A DNA stretch of 64,000 nucleotides from Haloechinothrix aidingensis (GCF_013450155.1 NZ_JACCKD010000003.1:124001-188000), one strand, 5' to 3'; shown: positions 42,070 to 53,264, numbered from the stretch's first letter. Translations and numbers: made by a program. The notes: generated by a model not told the origin, from the letters alone.

Positions 42070-44799
42070 ATGACGGCGCAGGACGACTCGGCCGGGGATG
42101 CGCGACGGGAGGCATTCGACTACCCCCGGCGCTGGGAGGCGGACGTCGTGCTCTCCGACGGGGGTACCGTACGGCTGCGTCCCATCGTGCCCGATGATGC
42201 CGATCGCATCGTGGCGCTGCACAGCAGGCTCTCCGAGCGGACCCGGTACTTCCGCTACTTCGGTGCCTACCCGCGCATCCCGCCCCGTGACCTGAACCGC
42301 TTCACCGTCGTCGATCACCACGACCGGGTGGCGTTCGTGGCCGTGCTCGGGGCCGAGATCGTCGCTGTCGGCCGGTACGAGCGCCTGGAAGGAGGGCCGC
42401 TGGCCGAGGTCGCGTTCGTCGTCGATGACGCCCACCAGGGCAGGGGACTGGGCTCGATCCTGCTCGAGCATCTCGCCGCGGCGGCGGCCGAATGCGGTAT
42501 CGAGCGGTTCGCCGCCGAGGTGCTCAGCGAGAACGCTGCCATGGTGCGGGTGTTCCGGGACGCCGGATACGAGATCACCAGGGAGCTGGCCGAGGGCAGC
42601 ATTCACCTCGAGTTCGACATCGACCCCACCGAGGAGTCCCTGGCGGTGGCGAGGTCCCGCGAGCAGGCGGCCGAGGCACGTAGCGTGCAGAACATCCTGC
42701 ACCCACGCTCGGTCGCGCTGATCGGAGCGTCCTCGGACCGTTCGAAGATCGGCTACGCGGTGCTGAGCAACCTGCTGGGCGCCGACTTCTCCGGCACCGT
42801 CTACCCGGTGAACCCGGAGCACAACTCGGTCCGAGGGGTACTGACCTACCCCTCCGTCGTGGACATTCCCGACGACGTCGATCTGGCCGTGGTTGCCGTA
42901 CCCGCCGACAAGGTCGATGACGTGTTGGACGGCGCCCTGGAGAAGGGCGTCAAGACGCTGGTGATCGTCTCGTCCGGATTCGCCGAGGCCGGGCCGCACG
43001 GTATGCACGCGGAGCTGTGCGTCGTGGGCGAGGCACGCGCGCACGGAATGCGCGTGGTGGGCCCCAACGCGCTGGGAGTGCTCAACACGCACCCGGACGT
43101 GCGACTGAACGCGACGCTGGCACCGCGCCTGCCACCGAGAGGGAACACCGGCTTCTTCTGCCAGTCCGGCGCTCTGGGGATCGCGATCCTCGATGACGCG
43201 GAGAAGCGAGGGCTGGGAATCTCCACGTTCGTCTCGGCAGGCAACCGCGCGGACGTCTCCGGTAACGATCTGCTGCAGTACTGGGAGACGGACCCGGACA
43301 CCGAGACGGTGCTGCTCTACCTCGAGTCCTTCGGCAACCCGCGCAAGTTCGCGCGGCTTGCGCGGCGCCTTGCACGGCGCAAGCCGATCGTGGCGGTGCG
43401 GTCCGGGCGGCGGGTCGTGCGTCCCGAGCTCGCCGCCACCTCGGCCGATGTCGACGACGCGAGCGTGCAGGCGCTGTTCGAGCAGGCCGGTGTCATCCGC
43501 GTGGAGTCGCTGGACCAGCTGTTCGATACGGCTCTCGTGCTCGCGCACCAGCCCCTGCCGGAAGGTTCGCGGGTGGCTATCGTCGGTAACTCATCGGCGA
43601 TCGGTGCGCTGGCTGCGGACACGGCGTTCGAGTACGGCCTGACCCTGGTGGGGGAGCCGGTCGATGTCGGCCCGCAAGCCGGGCCGGACGAATTCGCCCA
43701 CGCGGTGCGGGAGGCGCTACACAGCCCGGAGACCGACGCGCTCGTGGTGGTGTTCGTGCCGCCGCTGGCGATCCCGGGCACGCACTACGCCCGCGCGGTC
43801 CGGGAAGCCGTGGCCGAAGTGGCTCCGCACGACCAGATACCCATCGTCTCGACGTTCCTCGCCGTGGAAGGCATCCCAGCGGAGCTGGCCGTGTACGGAG
43901 CGGACGGGGCCCCGACACGGGGATCGGTCCCGTCGTACCCGAGCCCGGAGCGCGCGGTGTCCGCCCTCGCGCGCGCGGTGCGCTACGCGGCCTGGCGAGC
44001 CAGACCGACCGGGTCGTTCGCCAGGCCGGCGGAGCTGCATCCCCAGCGGGCCCAGCAGCTGGTGCGCGATGCGCTGGACGATGGCCCGGAGGGCGCGCCG
44101 GGGCGCGCGGGTTGGTTGCCGGACGCGATGTGCATCGAGCTGCTGGCCTGCTACGGCATCGAGCTCGTCGACTACGAACGTGTGCCGTCCGCGGACGCGG
44201 CGGTGCGGGCCGCCGAGTCGCTTGGCTTCCCGGTCGCGCTGAAGTCGGTGGTGGACCGGTTGCGCAGGAGCCCGGACTTCTCCGGCACCCGGCTCGATCT
44301 CTACACCGCCGACGCGGTGCGGACGGCCTACCGTGACCTCTGGGAGCTGGCCGACAACCCGGAGGTCTACGTGCAGCGAATGGCCCCACGCGGGAGCTCG
44401 TGCGCCGTCGGGCTGCAGGACGACCCGTCGTTCGGCACGCTCGTGTCGTTCGGCCTGTCCGGCAGCCTGGGAGAGCTGATCGGCGACCGCGCCTACCGTG
44501 CCGTCCCGTTGAGCGATGTCGATGCCTCGGACCTGGTGCGGGAACCGCGTACGTCGGCGTTGCTCACCGGGTACCGCGGTGGCCCGTCCGCCGACCTCGA
44601 GGCGCTGTCCGAGCTGGTCCTGCGGGTGTCCGCGCTGGCGGAGGATGTCCCGGAGATCCGTGTCCTCGAGCTGGACCCGGTGATCGCGACGAGCGAGGGC
44701 GCCACCGTGGTCGGCGCCCGGATGAAGATCGGCGAGCCCCCGTCCCGCCCGGACAGCGGCCCGCGTCAGCTCCGCCCGATCGACGTGCCCGCGGAATGA
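42070..44799 (+). CDS. Protein lysine acetyltransferase: GNAT fused to ADP-forming acyl-CoA synthetase-like domains
   Basis: 909-residue fusion: GNAT domain first (about 20-185, with QGRGLGSILLEHL as the acetyl-CoA loop), then a CoA-binding domain (about 204-320, ILHPRSVALIGASSDRSKIG), succinyl-CoA ligase-like domains (to about 640) and an ATP-grasp domain (about 670-890). This is the Pat type known from actinobacteria with the GNAT at the N-terminus, the reverse of Salmonella Pat. The segment that bears the phospho-His in active synthetases reads AATSADVDDAS, with no His, so the synthetase part is probably only regulatory. It follows acuC at 38 nt. ATG 42070 is favoured over GTG 42061 by distance to GAGAGGGG. 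Its last 18 codons lie in an exact 76-bp tandem duplication. Confidence 0.93.
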   Translation: MTAQDDSAGDARREAFDYPRRWEADVVLSDGGTVRLRPIVPDDADRIVALHSRLSERTRYFRYFGAYPRIPPRDLNRFTVVDHHDRVAFVAVLGAEIVAVGRYERLEGGPLAEVAFVVDDAHQGRGLGSILLEHLAAAAAECGIERFAAEVLSENAAMVRVFRDAGYEITRELAEGSIHLEFDIDPTEESLAVARSREQAAEARSVQNILHPRSVALIGASSDRSKIGYAVLSNLLGADFSGTVYPVNPEHNSVRGVLTYPSVVDIPDDVDLAVVAVPADKVDDVLDGALEKGVKTLVIVSSGFAEAGPHGMHAELCVVGEARAHGMRVVGPNALGVLNTHPDVRLNATLAPRLPPRGNTGFFCQSGALGIAILDDAEKRGLGISTFVSAGNRADVSGNDLLQYWETDPDTETVLLYLESFGNPRKFARLARRLARRKPIVAVRSGRRVVRPELAATSADVDDASVQALFEQAGVIRVESLDQLFDTALVLAHQPLPEGSRVAIVGNSSAIGALAADTAFEYGLTLVGEPVDVGPQAGPDEFAHAVREALHSPETDALVVVFVPPLAIPGTHYARAVREAVAEVAPHDQIPIVSTFLAVEGIPAELAVYGADGAPTRGSVPSYPSPERAVSALARAVRYAAWRARPTGSFARPAELHPQRAQQLVRDALDDGPEGAPGRAGWLPDAMCIELLACYGIELVDYERVPSADAAVRAAESLGFPVALKSVVDRLRRSPDFSGTRLDLYTADAVRTAYRDLWELADNPEVYVQRMAPRGSSCAVGLQDDPSFGTLVSFGLSGSLGELIGDRAYRAVPLSDVDASDLVREPRTSALLTGYRGGPSADLEALSELVLRVSALAEDVPEIRVLELDPVIATSEGATVVGARMKIGEPPSRPDSGPRQLRPIDVPAE

Positions 44800-44896
44800 T
44801 CGATCGGCACGGACAACCGTCCGCCCGGACAGCGGCCCGCGTCAGCTCCGCCCGATCGACGTGCCCGCGGAATGATCGATCGGCACGGACAACCGT
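44745..44896. repeat. exact 76-bp tandem duplication at the acetyltransferase 3' end
   Basis: 44745-44820 and 44821-44896 are identical, base for base, and directly adjacent. The first copy contains the last codons and stop of the acetyltransferase gene plus 21 nt; the second is an untranslated copy just before the lipoprotein gene. Perfect identity means the event is very recent or the assembly has collapsed or expanded here. Confidence 0.97.
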
Positions 44897-44923
44897 GTGG
44901 AAAGCTCGCGCGTCATCACGGGT

Positions 44924-45400
44924 ATGGACACCAGACAGGTACTCGTCGGGGCCGCGGCGCTCCTGCTCGCGCTCGGTGCCGGCTGCGGGCAGGACTCGTC
45001 CGCCGCGAACGGCGAGGGCAACGATGCGCCGGCGAGCACGCCTACCGAATCGGTGTCACCTGATCCGGGGAGCGACTCCGATGTGCAGCATGGGGACCCG
45101 GTTCCTCCCGAGCAGATCGACGACTCCGCCCTGCCGGCGGAGTACCCGAGAGAGGTCTCCACGACCGAGGGTGGACGTAGGCTGGTCGTCACGGCGATGG
45201 AGTCCAACGGCTGCGTGACGGCCGAGGCCAGGAACGCCGCGGAGACCGAGCAGGACGTGACGGTCGTGCTGGTACACCACACACCCGGCGGCGACGTGAT
45301 GTGTACCCAGCAGGTGACCTACCCGAAGGTTGCCGTGCAGCTGGACGGGACTCTCGAGGACCGCACCGTCGTGCTGAAGACCGAGGACCGGCAGGGCTAA
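44924..45400 (+). CDS. Putative lipoprotein
   Basis: 158-residue exported protein. The signal peptide MDTRQVLVGAAALLLALGAGC ends in a lipobox (LGAGC). A Ser/Asp/Pro-rich linker (about 22-70) leads to a small folded domain (LVVTAMESNGCVTAEARNAA, VVLVHHTPGGDVMCTQQV) with two cysteines that may form a disulfide. ATG 44924 places the lipobox correctly; an in-frame GTG at 44897, right at the end of the 76-bp duplication, would add nine residues. No family is recognised. Confidence 0.78.
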   Translation: MDTRQVLVGAAALLLALGAGCGQDSSAANGEGNDAPASTPTESVSPDPGSDSDVQHGDPVPPEQIDDSALPAEYPREVSTTEGGRRLVVTAMESNGCVTAEARNAAETEQDVTVVLVHHTPGGDVMCTQQVTYPKVAVQLDGTLEDRTVVLKTEDRQG

Positions 45401-45449
45401 GCGTCACCGCGTCGGGTGCGGGCGCCCCAGCGGTCGTTAGGGTGGCCGG

Positions 45450-45887
45450 ATGGGTAAACGTGAGGTCTCCGTCAGCCGGGTCGTGGCAGCGCCGCCCGAG
45501 AAGATATTCGAACTACTGGTCGATCCGAGGCAGCATCCGTTGCTGGACGGGTCCGGCACCGTTCGCGAGGCACATCCGGATACCACCGGCCGGTTGGAGC
45601 TCGGCGCGAAGTTCGGGATGGACATGAAGATGGGTGCGCCGTACAAGATCCTGAATACGGTCGTGGAGTTCGAGGAGAACCGCCTGATCGCGTGGCGGCA
45701 CTTCAACGGGCATCGCTGGCGCTGGCAGCTGGAGCCGCTGGAGGACGGCACCACGCGCGTGACAGAGACGTTCGACTGGTCGACAGCGAAGATGCCCGTA
45801 CTGATCGGGCTCAGTTTCTTCCCCAGAAAGAACAAGCGCGGCATGGAGCGCAGCCTCGTGCGCCTTGCCGAGATGGTCGAGCTGTAG
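45450..45887 (+). CDS. SRPBCC (START-like) family protein
   Basis: 145-residue protein of the polyketide cyclase/SRPBCC fold, a helix-grip hydrophobic-ligand pocket. Start VSVSRVVAAPPEKIFELLVDP, strand region LIAWRHFNGHRWRWQLEPLE and the final long helix with MERSLVRLAEMVEL are typical. The ligand is unknown. ATG 45450, 49 nt after the lipoprotein gene; the two could be co-transcribed. Confidence 0.88.
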   Translation: MGKREVSVSRVVAAPPEKIFELLVDPRQHPLLDGSGTVREAHPDTTGRLELGAKFGMDMKMGAPYKILNTVVEFEENRLIAWRHFNGHRWRWQLEPLEDGTTRVTETFDWSTAKMPVLIGLSFFPRKNKRGMERSLVRLAEMVEL

Positions 45888-46400
45888 CAGGCGCGGGAGA
45901 CCGCGCGCCTTCCGCGCGGCACTGGTCCGGCGAGCAGCGCGCATGACCTTCGTCACTGCGCGCTGCCGCCGTCGACCGCCGCACGGGAGATCAACTCCAC
46001 TCCGGCCTTTCTGGCCATAATGGACCGATTCTCCGCCGACGAACTGGGGCGTTGGTGTGATCAGTCCGAACGGGCCGGTTAACATTCCTTTGCTGCCAAG
46101 GAAACTGGCATCCACTATCTTCTCGGTGCATGCCGTTGAGCCGGGCCGGTTCCGCTGCCGACCCGGCGTCACCAGGGCCGATGCCTCCCGAGATCACGGG
46201 GTTATCGGGGTCACACCGCTGTCGCCGCGCGGGTGACGGCCGTCATGTAGCCGGATTGCTGTCCGCGATCGCCGCGATTACCTTCCGTCGGCGTGTCACA
46301 GCTCGGTTACGACATGGGCACGATCAGGTGATGATCGCGTCCGCCGGGATCCCCCGCCCGGAGTCGGGCCGAGCCTCCCCGAGACGGAAGGCCCCCAACG
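45888..46400. other. 513-bp region upstream of the M23 endopeptidase gene
   Basis: No supported gene. It includes the leader of the peptidase gene and a direct repeat GTCAC-N6-GTTAC at 46295-46310 (separate entry). I looked for a c-di-AMP (ydaO) riboswitch, often found before such genes in actinobacteria, and did not find its conserved core. Confidence 0.65.
46295..46310. promoter_or_regulatory. MtrA-like direct repeat
   Basis: GTCAC and GTTAC are repeated with a 6-bp spacer (11-bp period), resembling binding sites described for the response regulator MtrA, which controls cell-wall hydrolase genes. It is about 90 nt before the M23 peptidase start. The assignment rests only on this resemblance. 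Confidence 0.35.
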
Positions 46401-47231
46401 ATGACCCAGGACATGCCGGACGGCCATAGACGCCCCCCGGCGGTCGGAAGCGCCCCGCGTCGCGCACCGATCGTCGGGGGTACCTCTCACCGGCGGACCG
46501 CCGGCCCGCGCCGCGAGGTGCTTCTCGCGTGTGTCGCCGTCGCGCTGCTCGTACCGCTGAGCCTGCCTGCGGCGGGTGGGGCTCAACCCCAGGAGGAGGT
46601 GGAGCTGGCCGCGTACAGCCCGGCAGGCGACGCCGTTCCCGAGGTGCTCGAGCAGGACGGCACGAGCACCGATGCGCGCGCGGAGGTACGCAAGCTCCTC
46701 GACGCGCAGGAGACGCGCCGGGAACGCGAGAAAGAGGAGGCCGAGCGCGCCGCCGAGGAGAAGCGCGAAGCGGAACGTGCGGAAGAGGAAGCCGAACAGG
46801 CCGAGGCCGCCGAGGAGGAGGCCGAGCAGGCCGAGTCGGGGCCGAGCTATGTCCGGCCCGCCGAAGGGCGGTTCACCTCCGGCTTCGGAGCGCGCTGGGG
46901 CTCGCACCACAGCGGCATCGATATCGCCAACTCCATCGGTACGCCGATCGTGTCGGTGACCGGCGGCACGGTGATCGAAGCCGGACCGGCAAGCGGGTTC
47001 GGCCTGTGGGTCAAGGTCCGGCACGACGACGGCACGGTCACGGTCTACGGGCACATGGACCGGATCCTGGTCGGTGCGGGCCAGCGTGTCGGTGCAGGGG
47101 AGCAGATCGCCACGATCGGCAACCGTGGCCAGTCCACCGGTCCCCACCTGCATTTCGAGGTCTGGCAGGGCGGGCAGACACCCATCGACCCCGTCGGTTG
47201 GCTCGCCGAACGCGGTGTGTCGGTGCGCTGA
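46401..47231 (+). CDS. M23 family peptidoglycan endopeptidase
   Basis: 276-residue exported cell-wall hydrolase. N-terminal basic segment, then a membrane/signal helix (about 38-60, VLLACVAVALLVPLSLPAAGG). Residues about 85-150 form a Glu/Ala/Arg coiled coil. The C-terminal M23 (LytM) domain shows the zinc ligands in HHSGIDIA and HLHFEVWQ plus SGFGARWG and VYGHMD. It cuts peptide cross-links in peptidoglycan. ATG 46401. Convergent with fumarase; a 16-bp terminator separates them. Confidence 0.92.
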   Translation: MTQDMPDGHRRPPAVGSAPRRAPIVGGTSHRRTAGPRREVLLACVAVALLVPLSLPAAGGAQPQEEVELAAYSPAGDAVPEVLEQDGTSTDARAEVRKLLDAQETRREREKEEAERAAEEKREAERAEEEAEQAEAAEEEAEQAESGPSYVRPAEGRFTSGFGARWGSHHSGIDIANSIGTPIVSVTGGTVIEAGPASGFGLWVKVRHDDGTVTVYGHMDRILVGAGQRVGAGEQIATIGNRGQSTGPHLHFEVWQGGQTPIDPVGWLAERGVSVR

Positions 47232-47243
47232 CCGGAGCCAGGA

Positions 47244-47278
47244 CAGAGGCGCACGCCGGGCCCCGGCGTGCGCCTCTG
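47244..47278. terminator. bidirectional terminator between M23 peptidase and fumarase genes
   Basis: A 16-bp perfect stem (CAGAGGCGCACGCCGG at 47244-47259, complement at 47263-47278) with a 3-nt loop, between gene ends at 47231 and 47288. Confidence 0.82.
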
Positions 47279-47287
47279 AGCCCTACC

Positions 47288-48940
47288 TCAGCTGCGGAAC
47301 GAGATCTGCAGGACGGGCTCGGACGTGGCGTCGAAGAAGTCGTTTCCCTTGTCGTCGATGACGACGAAGGCAGGGAAGTCCTCGACCTCGATCTTCCACA
47401 CGGCTTCCATACCGAGCTCGGCGTACTCCAGGACCTCCACGGACTTGATGCAGTCCTGCGCCAACCGCGCGGCCGGGCCACCGATCGACCCCAGGTAGAA
47501 ACCGCCGTGTTGCTGGCAGGAGGCCGTGACCTGCTTCGAGCGGTTGCCCTTGGCCAGCATGACGTAGGAGCCACCTGCCGCCTGGAACTGCTCGACGTAG
47601 GAGTCCATCCTGCCCGCCGTCGTGGGGCCGAACGAGCCCGACGGGTACCCGTCGGGGGTCTTGGCCGGGCCCGCGTAGTACACCGGGTGGTCACGCAGGT
47701 ACTGCGGCATCTCCTCGCCCGCGTCCAGCCGCTCGGCGATCTTGGCGTGCGCCATGTCGCGGGCGACCACGAGCGGGCCGGTCAGCGAGAGCCGCGTCTT
47801 GACCGGGAGGGTGCTCAGGGTCTGCCGGATCTCGTCCATCGGCCGGGTCAGGTCGATGGGCACGACCTCGTCGGAGAGGTCCTGCTCGGTGACTTCCGGC
47901 AGGAACCGGGCGGGGTCGCGTTCGAGCTGTTCGATGAACACACCCTCGGCGGTGATCTTCGCCTTGGCCTGCCGGTCGGCCGAGCAGGAGACGGCGATGC
48001 CGACCGGGCACGACGCCCCGTGCCGGGGAAGGCGGATCACCCGCACGTCGTGACAGAAGTACTTGCCGCCGAACTGGGCGCCGATGCCGAACTGCCGGGT
48101 CAGCTCGAGCACCTGCTGCTCGAGGTCGACATCCCGGAACCCGTGCCCGAGGGCGGAGCCTTCCGTGGGCAGGCTGTCCAGGTACCGGGCGGAGGCGAGC
48201 TTGGCGACCTTGAGGTTGTACTCGGCCGACATGCCGCCGACGACGATCGCGAGGTGGTAGGGCGGGCAGGCCGCCGTGCCCAGCGCGCGCAGCTTCTCGT
48301 CGAGGAAGCTCGCCAGGCGCCTGGGATTGAGCAGTGCCTTCGTCTCCTGGTACAGGAACGTCTTGTTGGCGCTGCCACCACCCTTGGCCAGGAAGAGGAA
48401 CTCGTAGCTCGGTTCCTCGCCCGGCTTGTGGTAGAGCTCGATCTGGGCCGGCAGGTTGGTTCCGGTGTTGCGTTCGTCCCAGAAGGTCAGCGGTGCCATC
48501 TGGGAGTAGCGGAGGTTGAGTTCCTGGTAGGCGTCGTGGATGCCGCGCGCCAGCGCTCGCTCGTCCTCGCCCCCGGTCAGGACGCCTTCGGTGCGCTTGC
48601 CGATGGCGATGGCGGTGCCGGTGTCCTGGCACATCGGTAGCACCCCGCCCGCGGAGATCGCCGCGTTGCGCAGCAGGTCCATCGCGACGAACCGGTCGTT
48701 GCCGCTGGCCTCCGGGTCGTCGACGATCGAGCGAAGCTGTTCGAGATGCGATGTGCGCAGCAGGTGCTGGATATCGGTGACGGCGGTGCGGGCGAGCTCG
48801 GTCAGCGCCTCGGGCTCGACCTCGAGGAACGTGCGCCCGGCCGCCTCCACGGTGCGGACCCCGTTCTCGGTGACCAGCCGGTACTCGGTGCTGTCGGCGG
48901 CGAGCGGAAGGACGTCGGTGTAGTCGAACGACTCGGACAT
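47288..48940 (-). CDS. fum: Class I fumarate hydratase
   Basis: 550-residue iron-sulfur fumarase that hydrates fumarate to malate. Cluster Cys104 in [35 protein letters not shown] and [12 protein letters not shown] are diagnostic; the C-terminal domain has [16 protein letters not shown] 48940 gives [10 protein letters not shown]; a GTG 9 nt upstream is possible. The enzyme is oxygen-sensitive, unlike class II FumC. It follows succinate dehydrogenase (11-14.5 kb) in the TCA cycle. Confidence 0.95.
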   Translation of the reverse strand: MSESFDYTDVLPLAADSTEYRLVTENGVRTVEAAGRTFLEVEPEALTELARTAVTDIQHLLRTSHLEQLRSIVDDPEASGNDRFVAMDLLRNAAISAGGVLPMCQDTGTAIAIGKRTEGVLTGGEDERALARGIHDAYQELNLRYSQMAPLTFWDERNTGTNLPAQIELYHKPGEEPSYEFLFLAKGGGSANKTFLYQETKALLNPRRLASFLDEKLRALGTAACPPYHLAIVVGGMSAEYNLKVAKLASARYLDSLPTEGSALGHGFRDVDLEQQVLELTRQFGIGAQFGGKYFCHDVRVIRLPRHGASCPVGIAVSCSADRQAKAKITAEGVFIEQLERDPARFLPEVTEQDLSDEVVPIDLTRPMDEIRQTLSTLPVKTRLSLTGPLVVARDMAHAKIAERLDAGEEMPQYLRDHPVYYAGPAKTPDGYPSGSFGPTTAGRMDSYVEQFQAAGGSYVMLAKGNRSKQVTASCQQHGGFYLGSIGGPAARLAQDCIKSVEVLEYAELGMEAVWKIEVEDFPAFVVIDDKGNDFFDATSEPVLQISFRS

Positions 48941-49135
48941 CGCGGACACGGCTGAGCAGGCTCCCTTGTGTGCTCGTGCGGACTCGACCAGGAACACGAC
49001 CGTACCTGGTCGATCCGCGGGTGCCGTGTGGCCTCCCTGGACACCGTGACGGTGCTCAATCCCCGTGGCGCCCTCGCCTGCCGATAGGCCAGTGGACAAC
49101 CCGGGAAACCGGATGCGGCGCCGCCGCGGTGCGGG

Positions 49136-50194
<1,059 letters not shown>

Positions 50195-50455
50195 GCTCAG
50201 CCTCCCCTGGGGCAGTCCGGCACCGTCGGCGTGCCGGAGCTACGTTGTGTGCGCTGGGGTGACCCGCCGCACACGTCCGACTCGTTTCATGGTCGGACAC
50301 CCAGGTCAACGCCTACTCGCCGCAAATCGTTCCCAGTTGCGCCGAGAATCCACGGGTGAGCTGCCCCACGAATTGCGGTACGACCGTGCCAACCAGCGGG
50401 CCGTCGGGGTACGGACACGGCCTCGACCAGGGCGGGTGGGACGCGGCCGGGGCGG

Positions 50456-50881
50456 TCACACCTCGAGCAGGATCGTGAACGGACCGTCATTGACGCTGTG
50501 CACCTGCATCTGCGCGCCGAACCGGCCGGTGGCCACCCGCGCGCCCCGCGCGCGTAGCTCGGCCACGAGCTTGTCGATCAGCGGCTCGGCCACCTCGGGG
50601 CGCGCCGCGGCGGTCCAGGACGGCCGCCTGCCTTTCCTGGTGTCGCCGTACAGGGTGAACTGGCTGATCACCAGAAGCGGAGCGCCGGCCGTGGCACACG
50701 AGTGCTCGTCACGTAGCACTCGAATCTCGTGCAGCTTGCGCGCCATCGTCGCCGCCGCGGTGTCCCCGTCGTCGGCATGGACCCCGACGAGCGCGAGCAC
50801 CCCCGGTTCGTCGATGGCGCCGACCGTCTCGCCGTGCACGGTCACGCTCGCCTCGGTGACGCGCGATACGACCGCCTTCAT
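50456..50881 (-). CDS. dtd: D-aminoacyl-tRNA deacylase
   Basis: 141-residue DTD that removes D-amino acids from tRNA. Active-site motifs [17 protein letters not shown] and NDGPFT (usually NDGPVT) are present. The ATG at 50881 overlaps the stop of the methyltransferase gene upstream (ATGA, 50878-50881), so the two are coupled. Length is normal. Confidence 0.96.
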   Translation of the reverse strand: MKAVVSRVTEASVTVHGETVGAIDEPGVLALVGVHADDGDTAAATMARKLHEIRVLRDEHSCATAGAPLLVISQFTLYGDTRKGRRPSWTAAARPEVAEPLIDKLVAELRARGARVATGRFGAQMQVHSVNDGPFTILLEV

Positions 50882-52395
50882 GAGCGCACCCCGTCCGTGG
50901 GGGCGAGCTCCGCTGGCAGCAGCATCCCGTGCAGCACCAGCTCCCTGACGATCGGTAGCGCGGTCTCGACGAGGGCGTCGGTCGGCTCACCGTGCGCCGC
51001 CGCGAGCAGGTCGAGCAGGTCGGCGAGGGGGAGGTGACCCTGGCACCCGGCGAGCAGCGCGCTGGCGAGCTCGTCGAGCTCGTGCTGCCACCCCGGCCCG
51101 TCGGTACGGTGCAGCCTGCGGATCCGAGGTTCCCAGCCGTTCTCGCCCTGTGCGTTGATCTGCTCGAGAACCACGGTGGGCGGCACCGTGTAGGTTTCCG
51201 CGCGCAGGTCCGGGTGCGTGCGCAGCCAGTCGACGCGCCGCAGCCAGTCCTGCGCCTCGGCACCAAGCGGGTCGTCGTAGGCGTGCCGGAGATCCTCGCA
51301 GACCACGGTCGGCTGGTCCGCCTCGTCGATCCGGCGCAGCGTGACGAACCCGAACCCGATTCCTTCCACACCCGCCGAGGCGAACCAGTCGAGCCATTCA
51401 CGTGCGATGTGCCTGCCCTCCGGCGACGCCGGGTCGATGCCCGCGTCGCGTATCCAGGTCCCGACGTAGAGGGGCGGGTCCGCCACGTCGCGCTGCACGA
51501 ACCAGGCATCCGTGCCCGGCGGGAGCCAGCCGCGTACACGCTCCTCCCAGTCGTGCTCCGCGGTGTGCAACCAGGCGCCGAGTACGTGTCCGGTGCCGCC
51601 GTTGGCCAGGAAGGACGGGAGCTGCCGGACGACGAGCGCGCTCGCCTCGTCACCGGCGAGGCCCGAGTCGCGGTAGGTGTAGTCGACGCGAGCGGGCCCG
51701 ACGACGAAGGGGGGATTGCACACGATCCGGTCAAAACGCCTGCGCGCGACCGGCGAGAACCAGGATCCCCGCAGCAGCTCCACGTTCACCTTGTTGAGCA
51801 GGAAGGTGCCCTCGGCCAGCGCGAGTGCGCGCGGGGAGACGTCGGTGGCCGTGATGGAACGCGCGTGCCTGCTCGCGTGCAGGGCTTGCACTCCGCTTCC
51901 TGTCCCGATGTCGCAGAGGGACTCCACCGGGCTGCGGCTCGTCGCCCGGACGAGGCTCATGGCCGCTTGCCCCACGCCGCCCACGTACTCCCGGCCCGCA
52001 GGCGAGTCCCGGACGGTGTCGATATCGCTGACCACCCACCAGGAACCATGCTCATCGGCGTGTGGCCGGATATCCAGCGCGGCACGCAGCTGGTCCCCGT
52101 CCGGGCGCAGCAGCCCCGCGTCGAGGGCCTGGTCGACGGTGGCAGGCGCCAACGCGCGGGAGACCGCGGTGCCGGACTCGGCCGAACCGAGCAGGAACAG
52201 CCGCACCAAGGTGCCGAGCGGGCCGGCATCGGCCGTCGCCTCGTAGGCGGGCTCCGGCTCGTCCCGGCCGAGCGCGGCGTGTGCGGCCGTGCCGAGCACG
52301 CCGACCACGCCGTCCGCGTCGTAACGCGCCGCGGCGAACGCCTCGCGCAGCCGCTCGCACAGGTCCGTCGAGAACCGGGGGAGTGGGTCGGTCAC
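50878..52395 (-). CDS. Class I SAM-dependent methyltransferase (NPPF motif)
   Basis: 505-residue methyltransferase. A helical N-terminal domain (about 1-150) precedes the Rossmann domain: [20 protein letters not shown] (SAM motif I), [15 protein letters not shown], and [10 protein letters not shown], the NPPF/Y motif shared by enzymes that methylate amino groups of nucleic acids or protein Gln. The C-terminal 180 residues are extra. The substrate is unknown. GTG 52395 with GAGGA upstream. Translationally coupled to dtd, so a role in tRNA or translation is possible (inference). Confidence 0.88.
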   Translation of the reverse strand: MTDPLPRFSTDLCERLREAFAAARYDADGVVGVLGTAAHAALGRDEPEPAYEATADAGPLGTLVRLFLLGSAESGTAVSRALAPATVDQALDAGLLRPDGDQLRAALDIRPHADEHGSWWVVSDIDTVRDSPAGREYVGGVGQAAMSLVRATSRSPVESLCDIGTGSGVQALHASRHARSITATDVSPRALALAEGTFLLNKVNVELLRGSWFSPVARRRFDRIVCNPPFVVGPARVDYTYRDSGLAGDEASALVVRQLPSFLANGGTGHVLGAWLHTAEHDWEERVRGWLPPGTDAWFVQRDVADPPLYVGTWIRDAGIDPASPEGRHIAREWLDWFASAGVEGIGFGFVTLRRIDEADQPTVVCEDLRHAYDDPLGAEAQDWLRRVDWLRTHPDLRAETYTVPPTVVLEQINAQGENGWEPRIRRLHRTDGPGWQHELDELASALLAGCQGHLPLADLLDLLAAAHGEPTDALVETALPIVRELVLHGMLLPAELAPTDGVRS

Positions 52396-52618
52396 GACGG
52401 ATATCCTCGCACGGCGCGCGCCTCGCGGTGCGCCGGTGACGGGAACCAGCGCGTCGCAGTGCACGTGGCGCCCGCCACCGGGCCGCGGACCACGCCTGCC
52501 GTGCGCTCCCGCCGCTGCGCGGATCTCGAGCACAGGCGGTGTGGCAGCATTGTCCCCGGATCGTCCCCGGCGACGGCATTGCCGGGGGTGGGAGCATGGG
52601 AGTTGGAGGTGTTCGGCA

Positions 52619-52945
52619 GTGACGAGGTCGGAACACGGCACCCATGCCTCGGAATCGGCTGTGCTGATCACGGAGGCCGCACCGTCGTACGACGACGAGT
52701 TCGCGGCCCGCAAGCGCAAGTACCTCTGGATGATGGCGCTGCGCTTCCCGTGCCTGATCGCGGCGGGGCTGTCGTACCAGATCCCGTGGCTGGCCTTCGC
52801 GTTCATCGCGATGTCGGTCCCGCTGCCGTGGGTCGCGGTGTTGATCGCCAACGATCGGCCCGCGCGCAAGGCCGAGAAGGCGAGTACGTTCCGGCGCGAG
52901 CGTCACCAGCTCGAGGAACGTGAGTACCGGGTGATCGACGTCTGA
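52619..52945 (+). CDS. DUF3099 membrane protein
   Basis: 108-residue protein of the actinobacterial DUF3099 family: AVLITEAAPSYDDEFAARKR, then two membrane helices (WMMALRFPCLIAAGLSYQIP and WLAFAFIAMSVPLPWVAVLI) and a charged tail. Function unknown. GTG 52619 with GGAGG 8 nt before it. Confidence 0.9.
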   Translation: MTRSEHGTHASESAVLITEAAPSYDDEFAARKRKYLWMMALRFPCLIAAGLSYQIPWLAFAFIAMSVPLPWVAVLIANDRPARKAEKASTFRRERHQLEEREYRVIDV

Positions 52946-53008
52946 CCCGAGCGGTGCCTGTGCGCACCTCGCGCGCGCGGCTCGACCGCGATCAGGCATC
53001 ATGGGGGT

Positions 53009-53257
53009 GTGAGTACCCAGGTCTTACCCGAGCAGGATACGCGCCCGGAGGGCACTGAGGCTTCCGACGACGACGCGCCGGAAGTGTTCCACTACGTGCG
53101 CAAGAACAAGATCGTGGAAAGCGCGGTCACCGGTGAGTACGTGGTCGCGCTGTGTGGGCAGGTTTTCCCTGTCACGAAGCAGGCCAAGCCCGGTTCGCCG
53201 GTGTGCCCGGACTGCAAGCGCATCTTCGAGAACCTCCCCTCCGGCGGGGAGGAGTAG
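53009..53257 (+). CDS. DUF3039 protein
   Basis: 82-residue DUF3039 protein. FHYVRKNKIVESAVTGEYVVALCG followed by VCPDCKRIFENLP; the Cys pairs (C...CPDC) suggest zinc binding. Widespread in actinobacteria, function unknown. The start is ATG-equivalent GTG at 53009. It ends 7 nt from the convergent YihY gene. Confidence 0.9.
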   Translation: MSTQVLPEQDTRPEGTEASDDDAPEVFHYVRKNKIVESAVTGEYVVALCGQVFPVTKQAKPGSPVCPDCKRIFENLPSGGEE

Positions 53258-53264
53258 CCGGCCC

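Noticed and set aside
46180-46400. c-di-AMP (ydaO) riboswitch upstream of the M23 gene
   Set aside because: Expected from gene context, but the conserved purine-rich core and its pairing arms could not be found.
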